The notes under the pieces were generated by a model, which had not been told where the DNA came from, did no database searches, and worked only from the letters and a program-made list of their open reading frames with translations. Made by a program: the position numbers and the translations under genes. DNA of 25,922 nt from Podila epigama (lineage: Eukaryota > Mortierellomycota > Mortierellomycetes > Mortierellales > Mortierellaceae), in assembly GCA_015679605.1 (NCBI GenBank), contig JAAAVE010000061.1, positions 1-25,922 of the forward strand, given 5' to 3'. Below are positions 1 to 8,493 of this stretch, piece after piece (the stretch's first letter is position 1; the number at the start of each line of letters is the position of its first letter).

Positions 1-893
1 ACTTGGACTCGCTTGGGGACACGTTATCAATCTCGCGAGTAAAACCCGAGTTGGTGAAGATAGATCTCCAGCCAGTGACGGGGTTAGTGCGGACAACAGG
101 GTGAGATGAGTCGTTGAACTTGCCAAAAGCCTTGCGACCGGTGGCTTCCTGAAAGATATGGAAATTGTGTGAAGAGTGGGTAGCGGTCAAGCCCTCGAGC
201 AAGTCCTTGATGGGCTGCGAGAGAGAATCGTAGACCTGGTAACCATCCGACCAAGCGGTATCACCACCAGCCTCGGGGACCTGATCGAAAGTGAGAATCG
301 AGTACGAGGCAGGGTAAGGTTCGCAGCTGACATCCGAGTGCCACCTAGATATATTGATGTGAGTATCATACAACTTTAGCATTTCTTTCATTCACAAAAT
401 GTTGGTATATACAGCCTCAAAGCAAATTTTCTAGGTGTATGGCGAAGTATAATTTAACTTACGAGCTGCTGGCGTTGTTGGCGATCAAGCGCGCTGGAAA
501 GGTGAGACGAGAGTCGAGAACAATGACCTCAGGGTTGGCAGAGGTGTGGGGGATGATGGGATGGACATGAAGGGGGCCCCAGTGGGAGCCAAGCTTAACT
601 ATTTCCTCATGATTAAGATCGTCCTGGTCACGGAAAAAGACGACACCACGCTCGGAAGTGAACGAAGCGAGCTCCTCGGCCTGCTGTTCGGTCAATTCTG
701 CGAGACGGATGCCGTGGAGCTCGGTACCGAACTTTGGTGAGTAATCAATGCGCTTGGTGACGTTGGCGAAAAGAGCCTTGCGTTCGGGGTCGGCATTCTT
801 GCCAGCAACGCGAGTGGCAAAGGTGTTGCGGTCAGCGAGACCCTCATCCCTATCATCGGAGGATAAGATAATCTGTTCAGCAGAAGGAGACAT
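1..893 (-). CDS. TauD/TfdA-family Fe(II)/2-oxoglutarate dioxygenase (sulfonate/taurine dioxygenase-like), 3' part missing
   Basis: Two exons are visible on the minus strand: 893-463 and 344-1. The 118 nt intron between them has donor GTAAGT and acceptor TAG, and the split Ser codon rejoins in frame. About 258 residues are present; the family is usually about 350, so the C-terminus lies outside the window. Exon 1 carries the cupin-fold opening (ERGVVFFRDQD, then HWGPLHVHP). Exon 2 begins WHSDVS, which supplies the HxD iron ligands, followed by the VPEAGGDTAW and HPVVRTNPVTGWRS blocks typical of TauD proteins. The distal His ligand and the 2-oxoglutarate-binding Arg are not in view. Known role of the family: oxidative release of sulfite from taurine or alkylsulfonates, or oxidation of related substrates, in the cytosol. 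The substrate here is not determinable. The start was chosen at the ATG encoding MSPSAEQ because everything upstream is a (GT)n-derived low-complexity leader. Confidence 0.9.
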
Positions 894-910
894 TGTAAAG
901 AGGGTTGTTG

Positions 911-937
911 GTGTGTGTGTGTGTGTGTGTGTGTGTG
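911..937. repeat. (GT)n dinucleotide microsatellite in the dioxygenase 5' leader
   Basis: About 13 GT units lie 18 nt upstream of the dioxygenase ATG, reading (CA)n on the coding strand. This is probably untranslated leader. It creates a spurious N-terminal extension (HTHTHT) if the open frame is followed upstream. Confidence 0.95.
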
Positions 938-2633
938 CTTGCCAGTGTTGCTTTTTGCTGAAGAGCTGTGCTTGATGAGTAGAGGATGGATGAGAAAAGG
1001 TGGCCACCTTTAAATACTTTTTTGTGTGTGTACCTCCTTCTCCCTCCATGCTCAATCATGTTTGAGTGTGTGCTTAGTTGGAATAGCACCATGCTTCATT
1101 TTTGCCGTGGACAGCAAAAGACAGACAGATAATGTTACAGAATGACATGAAAATGAAGAGCTGAAATCGCACACTGACAAAACAGAAGCATACAATGTCG
1201 CCACCTCAGAAACATCATTCTTTGTTTTTACCCGAAGTGCAAAGACGTGTTCAGCTCAAAATGCGAGGAGATGAGCAAATGAGGGTGAACTTTTGAGTGT
1301 AACCATGGAGTGCGCATGTGCAATGGAGGGGGTGGCGCAATGTATGGATGGCAATTCGAACTTGGGCGAAGTTTACCCAAGAGATGTTGTGTATGCCAAC
1401 AGGGCTAGCTTTCTGGTATTTGTCCCTCTCACTCTTTCGTCCCTTGCACGCTTGCCTTCACGCATGCTCACTTTCACTTGCTCACTCAGTCACTCTTTTT
1501 CACCCCACTGTTTAGATTGGCTGAATATCCGTGACAGATGGCGACATGACCACCAAAACACCAAGATTGAAAATTATGAACATTTTTTTTTGTCAGGTTG
1601 GCTCTTCCTCGGCATAACACTCATGCAACAATCCCATGTTCACCCTTCATATAGACCCTTGCCATGAGCCCTCTACCCTCTAACGTGTGTCCAAATGCGT
1701 CTTCTCCACTGTCTCATCTCTTTTTTTCTCTTCCCCATCCTCTCGCGTTCAAAAAACATGGCCCAAGCCCCCCTCATAATGTTTTCACTCATTGGCCACT
1801 ATTGCACTTGACCGGATAAACCTGCGTTCACACATTTTCGGCCATGAATAGTGACATGTTACAATGCGCATGCCATTTTTTTTTTTTTTTTTTTTTTTTA
1901 TCCGAGAGTTGATGCATCACGCAAGAACGTCTTGAAGAACGCATTTTGTTCTTGTCTTCTTTTTTTTCTCCCCTCTACTTGAAAGACAAAGATATTCCAA
2001 ATTGTTGTATCCATTTCAAAGCCATGTACATTCCCATCAAGTTCACCCTTGAAAGGATCATGGTCAGAGGCGTCCTCCAAGGATGGGTCAATTGTGTTTC
2101 CCAGAACAACAAGATTAAACCATGGCAATGACACCTGGAATGATGAGCAGCAGAAGTAGCTGATTGATACTGACCCCCCCGTCATCACTAGTGCCTTTTG
2201 AATGTATATCCAAAGCTCAACGTCCAGGATGCAGGCCAATACCTCTTCTTCTCCCCTCCCCCCACCGAAAACTTTAAAAAAAGAACGTAAATGTGACCTC
2301 AAAAGACGCGTTTCGTTCAAAAAATTAACAACATTTCGAATGTGCATTACCTCTTTCTTGGGTGCGCGTGTGTGTGTTTGTGTCTGTGTGTTTGTTTGTT
2401 TGTGTGCCTGTACGGGAGAAATGAGGTGTGGCTGTCTGTGTGTATTCCTGTCTCTGTCCATTGGCAAAAAGAATACGCTGGGCCAACGAATCACCCTTGA
2501 AAGTAGCATAATCCATTTAGGTAGACAATTTATCCGCCAAAGTGTCCCTATAGCCGGACTGTTCGTCACTATTCTATTCTTATTCTGCGTGTCTACCTGC
2601 CCTGTCTGTCTACTTGAATACTTGCCAATCAGT

Positions 2634-2669
2634 CCACCTGTCTGTCCACCTGTCTGTCCACCTGTCTGT
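2634..2669. repeat. 12-nt tandem repeat (CCACCTGTCTGT, about 3 copies)
   Basis: Three near-perfect copies are seen directly, flanked by further degenerate CTGTCTGTC/CTACTTG units from about 2591 to 2690. It is non-coding by context. Confidence 0.9.
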
Positions 2670-2933
2670 CTACTTGCTTGCCTACCTTTCCATCCATCTC
2701 GCCTACGAAAGTGGGCATGATGTTCTCTGCTGTACAATTTTCCACGTCTTGAGGGCAACAGTTACCCCTCTTGTAGCAATATAAAATATAATAAAAAGTT
2801 TTTTTGGGGCGTTTCATACATATTTTCATTTAATGTCTAGATGAATATTGTCTTCAAAAATGTGTTGGCACAATGGCTGTCGCTGATGCTAAGCCAAAGA
2901 CAATGCAGAAACGAGACAAAAATTATATGTAAA

Positions 2934-3062
2934 GAAAAAAAAAAGAAAAAAAAAAGAAAGAAAAAAAGAAAAAAAGAAAAAATGAAAAAATGAAAAAATG
3001 AAAAAAAAGAAAACTAACGAAAAGAAAGAACAGTTGTAAAAAAAAAAATGGGAAAGAAAAAA
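2934..3062. repeat. A-rich low-complexity tract ((A)nG / GAAAAAAT units)
   Basis: The run is almost pure adenine broken by single G or T, with short GAAAAAAT tandem units near 2980-3008. It lies immediately downstream of the RasGEF stop, so on the transcribed (minus) strand it is a T-rich 3' flank that may take part in 3' end formation. That role is inference. Confidence 0.85.
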
Positions 3063-3088
3063 AAACTATTTTGTCTTTACACTAATAG

Positions 3089-6000
3089 TCATTCATTCTC
3101 GACACTCGTCGGTCGTGAAGTCTTGTCGCTGCTATACACACCATCGCCACTGTTGCTGCCAGTGCTGCCTCGCTGAACAGTACTCGTGGTCGAAATCTGA
3201 CTATAAACAGAGCTACTATTTCCACCTCCTGTCAAACCGGGCCAGCTATGAGTCGACCCACTCGTGCTCGTCCTCGACATGTTTCCACTCGATCCCTGGT
3301 TCTTGTTCTTTGACGGCTCCCGAATCATGCTCAACTCATCCACCATCCGCTCCGGCACCCACGGCCGCGTAAGAAGATAGTGTAGAATCAACTGCTGTGT
3401 TGGTCGGATCCCATTGCCAGACATATCATCATCATCGTCGTCATACAGAGACTGATGCGTAATATTACCACCAATCTGTCGATCCACGGACGATGTCCGG
3501 TACTTGGCCGTCCGGTGCAGGGCTGACGACAGTGAAGGCGCCCGGAAGTGGTGATGGTTCTTGGTCGCCGCCTTGATGTACGGCCGTGGTGGCTGGGAAG
3601 AGTACTTTGGTCCAGACTGGTACGCTGTCAGTGTCATTAACAAGTCCTGTATCCGTGCATCATCCTCCGGTGCAAACTGGGTCGCAATAGAGGGCGACGT
3701 CGCAAGCTTCTCTCGGAGATTGGACCCTCCCGGGGTCTGGGACGAAACCGAGGGCGTATTGCTGTTGCCATTGCCGTTGCTGTTACTGTTGCTGTTACTG
3801 TGGCTGTTGCTCTTTTTGACTGCAGCGAGCAGATATGTAATATCCATAATAAATGTGCCTAGGAAAGGCACCATCGGTCTCCGTGCTGCCTCCTTGGTCC
3901 TGAATCCGAGGGACAGGCTCTGGCTTAGACCAGTCAAGGACTGGAGATCGAGTTTAGAGGTGGGTGTGGAGGTGGAGGTCGAGGCTGAGGCGGAAGATGA
4001 ATGGACGGGTGATACCATTGCTGGCGAGAGCAAGAGCGTACCTGCGTTAAGACTGGTCATCATCTCTCTGTACTTGCCATAGTTTCTTTCTTCACTCATG
4101 AGCTCTGATAGTGTCTCCAACTTGTGCATACTCTTTCGAGGCACAAAGCCCCACGTCCGCTTCAGACGTTTTATTGGTGGTGTTCCCAACGCAGAGAGGA
4201 CGGCCTTGAGTGTCTGAAAGTTTTCGAGTTCATGCAGTTTGACGGCGACTTTGACCCAGTAGTGCATGCATTGAGCACGGCCCGACGCCTCGGGTGGGTA
4301 CAAGACGGAATATTCAATCATCCGGGTCAAATAATTGAAAAAGTCAGTCGAGGAAGTAATGCTCCGGTGGGGGTTCTTTGGTGAGTGGGTGAGGAGGGCC
4401 AAGGGCGGGATTTCGAGAAAGATGGCAGACTCGACCAGCGTCAATTGGTAAGCTACCAAGTAGGCAGGGAACTCTAGGATGGAGGTGATGCTGGCTGACC
4501 GATAGAGCAGCTCACGAACTTTGGTGATGGTGGCCATGACATTGGAGATCATGGACGTGTACTTGTTCAGATTCTCTTGAAGAATGACGATCTCGGTTTC
4601 TTCGTCTTTGTCCTGATCAGATTTAGATGTCGGACTGGAGACAGTGACACTGCTATTGCTTGGTCGCTGAGTGAGTTCCTGTAGTTTTTGCTTTGTTTCT
4701 GCCAACTTTGAAGAGCACGTTTTTTCCTTTTCGACGAGGGTGCGGTGTGTTGTTCGAAGAGGGGTGACGGGGATCATGGGGATGTGGTCTGAGGGGCCAT
4801 ACAGCTTTTGATCAAGTTGGTCCTCATTGTCGCCGCTGATCCGTTCTGCTTCAACCAAGTTTGTGGGATCGACACTTCCGTCGGGGATGACAGAGATAAA
4901 GGCGCTCGTCTGGTTCAGCGTCGCGTATTGGGGCAAGGTATAGGATCGTGACCGATCGACAGATGAGAGACTGGACGAGATGCTTGAAGGAGAAAGAGTG
5001 GGAGATGTTGGCACAGACAAGGGTGCTCCTCCACGTCTCGTTGGTGCAGGGATCGCGATACTCGGTGACGAAGCCCTACGATTGAGTCCTGGTGAAAATA
5101 CAGAGAGTTGGCCTGCGCGTTGTTTGTCAGTTTTGTTTGTTTTGTTTGTTTGTTTGTTTTATGCAACCATGTCATCTCAAAGTGTTCAGAATGTAATGTC
5201 ACACCACCTGCACAATCCATAACACATGCCACACGCCAGCGCATGCAGTCTGCATTGCACAAAAATGACATGCGTAGGACACTCCACAACATGGACATTC
5301 ACTGTCCACAAAACACAAAGCCAGGACACACATCCAGAGACTCACTCACCTTCAATATCATCGTCATCTTCATCATCCTCTTCGTCCGAGTCATCTTCGT
5401 CCATGGATTGCTCTTCGGCCACGGGAATATCATCGAGTTTTCTGTACAGGCGCGCTGGTTTGGGCGGCAAAGGTGGTTTTGACTGGGGTGGTGAGTCGGC
5501 ACCAATTGGTTGAGTAGTCGTGTTTTTGACTGGAACTGACTGTGACCGGGAAGGTTCAAGAGCCCGAGAAAGTGCTAGATTGCTGTGATTGCTGTGGTTA
5601 TGAGGACTTTGACTTGTTTGATTCTGGCCATGTTGACTTTGTTGTTGTGGTTGTGGTTGCTGTTGTTGCTGTTGATGTTGTCGCTGTTGCTGCTGTTGCT
5701 GCTGTTGACTTTGTTGTTGTGGCTGTTGTTGTTGTTGTTGTTGTTGTTGGAAAGTGTGAGGATTGTGGGGGAGTACTGGCGTGTGGATGGTACGTGGTGA
5801 GGGAACTCTTGGGGAGAGGAGGGGGCTTGAGGCTTCAGTAGAAGAGGCAAATGTTCCCGACTCTGAATGGTCAAGGACTGGACTCCTGGCGTTGGGTGGG
5901 GTGGGCGTGGCAAGAGGTGGCCTCCGCGTGGGTTTGGGTGGTATGGAGGGTGTGGAATAGGTGCGGGTGAGCGGTGGGGAGGTGACGGGTGTAGTACTCA

Positions 6001-7801
6001 GTTTGGATGAAAAGGAAGAGATGCGGGAAGAGACAGGCGAGTCTGGTCCACTGAGGTCTGGTGTAGAGCATGAGCCACAGCCTGCACCTGTTACTGACGT
6101 TGATGTTGATGATGATGCTGCTGCTGAGGAGGTAGCCTGGATCTGTTCGGTGAGCATGGTCACTGTCTTTGTCTGTCCGGCCGAGATCCTGTCCGTGTGC
6201 CTGGAGAGCGATGTCTTGCGTGGTATTGCTGGTGGCTCCGAGATGGCTGCGATGGCAGCATTGTGTTTTGAGAGAATGTCCTGAGCGTAGGACACGCTTG
6301 TCCGTGTTATCGAGATGAGCGATGCGGTTGTTGTGGACGTGATAGCGACTATTCGAATAGAGCAAGAGCGAAAAAAAAAGAAGGAAGAGAAGAAAATGGA
6401 ACGATGAGTTGAGCCTTCCTTTTTACGCGTCCAAGTTGGTTTTTTTCGTTTCGTTTGTTCTCTTGGTCATTCTATCGCTGATTGCATTGTCCATGCTTTG
6501 TTCGCTTGCACTGCACTGTCGCTGTCGTTTGCTTTGGTTCGCTGCATGGAGCATGGTCTTTTGTTGAACGCGTTCGTTTGAATGGACGTGTTCTGATTGA
6601 TATGGAGTGTTTCTTTGACCTCCGTCCGTCTGTGGCATTTTCACACTTTCATGGACACGTCCTTTATCCCTTCCATTTGTTCAACACCTTATCCATAGCC
6701 ACCACCCGCTCTCACTGCTCACTGTCACTCTGTCACTCTCCTTCACTTCTCTCTGTCTCTGTCTCTTTTCCAACAGAGTTCTGTCCATCCAATCCTCCTT
6801 CTTTGCTGAGATAAGAAAAAGAATAAAAAAAAAAAAAATCCTCCCATGGTATCACAAAGGTCGGCCCTGCCTGTTTGTCTTCTTGTCTGTGTCAGTTGTC
6901 CATCCGGTCCGTGTTCCTTTCCTTTGTCCATCCATGACAACACACACGTCCAGACCTGTGTCCATCGTCTGAGCGAGTCTTCCTTTGTTCGTGTCCTGTC
7001 ATGCCTGTCTGGCTCTCTCTCTCCCTCTCTCTTTTTCCTTGAGGAATGCATATTTTTTCCGTTCTTTTTGGACAAAGTGTCGGCGTTCTTTTTTTTTCTT
7101 CCTTCCTGCACTCTTTTCCCTCTCTTATTTTTTTGGGTTTTCCGTTCCTGAAAGAAAGAAAGAAATAGAAATAGAGACAAACGGATGGATGAAAAAAAAA
7201 CAAAAACAACAATTGCATTCCTGCAAAACGGGAGAAAAGAGCAATGGGAAGGAGGAGGAGGGGTTTGGGGAGTCTTTGTTCCTCCTCCTTCTTCACCCCC
7301 AACCTTCGCTCTCACTCCCTAATGGTTGCAATTGTTCCATGTGGTCTGTTCCATTGCTGTTCTGCTCCCCCCCCCCCGCCAATCCAAAGAAAACAATGTG
7401 ACGAAATTTGACAAAAAAAAAAAAAAAAAAAAAGTCGACCCATCTGACCCCAATCCATCTGAAGAATTCAAATAAAGCAGAGAAGCAAACAAGACATATT
7501 ATGTTGAACACACACACCATTGGCAATGAACTTGACTTTTCGGAGCTCAACAGCTGCTGCGTCAATAATGTCGAGATAACAAAAATATGCGTCCTATTAT
7601 GAATGAATGACAGGGGAAAGGGTAATTTTTTTTAGTTGATGGTGTTACTTGTTTGTTGATGTATTGCATTGCATTGCATTGTGTTGTGTTGTGTTGTGTT
7701 GCGTTGTGTGCGAGCATCAATGTAATTTGTCGAGATACCTTGAAGTTGCCAGCAGTGAGGGCGTCGGCGGACCGAGCCAGCATTTGCTGGATCTCTTCCA
7801 T
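3089..7801 (-). CDS. Ras guanine-nucleotide exchange factor (Cdc25/RasGEF domain) with MIT-like N-terminus and PxxP motifs
   Basis: Four-exon model: 7801-7739, 7593-7518, 6348-5350, 5088-3089. Introns are GT-AG and phases are 0, 1 and 1. The total is 3,138 nt, or 1,045 aa. Residues 1 to about 75 look helical; the start (MEEIQQMLARSADAL, then AGNFKDAYFCYLDII) resembles an MIT hairpin (inference). Then come a Ser/Pro-rich part with IPPKPTRRPP near 182, a Gln-rich tract (about 247-285), PPLPPKPARLYRK at 338-350 and an acidic run (about 363-379). A short coiled coil lies near 497-522. The RasGEF domain spans roughly 580-800, with a possible extension near 975. Diagnostic pieces are FPAYLVAYQLTLVE, ENFQTLKAVLSALG (668-681), IKRLKRTW and PFLGTFIMDITYL. 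I see no REM (RasGEF_N) domain, unlike Cdc25/Sos but as in RalGPS. Likely role: GDP-GTP exchange on a Ras-family GTPase at membranes. The Cdc25 part is secure. The two 5' exons and the 1.17 kb intron 2 are inferred from phase agreement and coding appearance. A shorter start near 6348 cannot be excluded, but no ATG is available there. Confidence 0.82.
5639..5750 (-). repeat. Gln-codon (CAA/CAG) repeat inside the RasGEF gene
   Basis: Mixed CAA and CAG codons on the minus strand give a polyglutamine tract interrupted by Pro, Ser, Arg and His (about residues 247-285). The mixed codons argue for a maintained protein tract rather than a pure DNA slippage product. Length polymorphism between strains would be expected. 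Confidence 0.9.
6349..7517 (-). other. Oversized intron 2 of the RasGEF gene (1,169 nt)
   Basis: The donor is GTGTGT after AAT-G and the acceptor is GAATAG before TCGCTATC. Other introns in this window are 94-461 nt apart from one in BEM1. The content is simple: a plus-strand CT-rich stretch at 6440-7140, a T-rich strand, a homopolymer A/T run near 7411-7431 and a C run near 7369. Several open frames of up to 190 codons cross it, but all are low-complexity (FFFF, SLSLSL, KKKK) and are not called. An additional exon hidden here is possible; none was seen. Confidence 0.55.
7661..7708. repeat. Pentanucleotide microsatellite (GCATT)n/(GTGTT)n in RasGEF intron 1
   Basis: Three or four GCATT units are followed by about five GTGTT units. 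This lies inside the 145 nt intron between the two short 5' exons (7738-7594), which supports that stretch being intronic. Confidence 0.9.
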
Positions 7802-7928
7802 TACAGTATGAATGAAAAAAATGTCTCTATGGGATAGCTCGGATATTGGTTATATGAAGAAAGGGTTGTTGTGTTCTGCTGAAAATGAAAAGAGTAAGGA
7901 TAGGATAAGATAGGATAGAAGGGGTATC

Positions 7929-7963
<35 letters not shown>

Positions 7964-8493
7964 CAGTTGTGTGAAATAGTGCCGAGCGAGTTCCGAGGAG
8001 TGTCTTGATTGAGATGTGATGAAAAGAGATGAAATGGGAATGAATGAGATGGAGGTATGGATAGGATGGATACAGAGTGTTACTGAGAGAGAAAGGGAGG
8101 TAAAGGAGAGTGAATGTGCGTGTGATTGTCCCTTTGAGTAAGATGAATGGGATGAATGAATGGGATGAATGAAGTGATGAATGGGATGGAGCGGGACACT
8201 GACTGGAATTGGATTTAAATTTTGGATGAGAGAGAGAGATTGAAATTGAAATTGAATTGTAATGATTGAATTGTGAGCAAAGTGACGATTGAAATGTCGC
8301 AGAAAGACAAGAAAAGATTTTTTTTTATTTTCTCCCTTTTTTTTTAATTTTCACTCTTCAAGATTCATCTTCACTCACCATTCCTCTGTGTCCAACCAAA
8401 CCAATCATTCACCTGGACATCATTTACATTAAGCAAACAAGAAACTTGATCGAGGATTTTATTTTGAGAGTTGGTTGTTTTCATTCTCGCAAC
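7802..8493. promoter_or_regulatory. Divergent promoter region between RasGEF (minus) and NAA40 (plus)
   Basis: 692 nt separate the two start codons. It contains a (TTG)n array at about 7930-7962, GATGAATGG-type tandem units at about 8135-8190, a GA-rich plus strand (CT-rich in the RasGEF sense) from 7980 to 8300 and T runs at 8320-8345. CT-rich sense leaders also precede BEM1, PRP4 and ATF1 here, so this is probably the local promoter style. No TATA box or named factor site could be defended. Confidence 0.5.
7930..7962. repeat. (GTT)n trinucleotide microsatellite
   Basis: About 11 uninterrupted GTT/TTG units lie 130 nt upstream of the RasGEF start codon, in the shared promoter. Confidence 0.95.

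Larger units (their letters stand above)
894..3088. other. Gene-free spacer between the dioxygenase promoter and the RasGEF 3' end
   Basis: No coding exon with family signature was recognised. The first 100-200 nt must contain the dioxygenase promoter and leader (CT-rich on the minus strand). The rest holds simple sequence: a T24 run at 1876-1899, GT-rich patches near 2365-2450, a 12-nt tandem repeat near 2634-2669 and an A-rich tract at 2934-3062. The longest open frame (1898-2758, minus) is mostly translated repeat. Only its last 75 or so codons have normal composition, and I could not assign them. Confidence 0.7.

Noticed and set aside
1898-2758. 286-codon open frame on the minus strand as a gene
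   Set aside because: The first two thirds are translated tandem repeats (GGQTGGQTGG, TNTQTQTHT), there is no family signature, and splice context and neighbours give no support. Only the tail is mentioned as a finding.
3561-4082. 173-codon plus-strand frame (LLLPLPLLLLLLLLW...)
   Set aside because: Antisense shadow of the Asn/Ser-rich part of the RasGEF exon; the poly-Leu is the complement of the AAC/AGC codons.
6743-7315. 190-codon minus-strand frame and overlapping frames in 6846-7401
   Set aside because: Composition is homopolymeric (FFFF, KKKR, SLSL) from CT/GA-rich DNA, with no domain and no start context; it lies within the inferred RasGEF intron.
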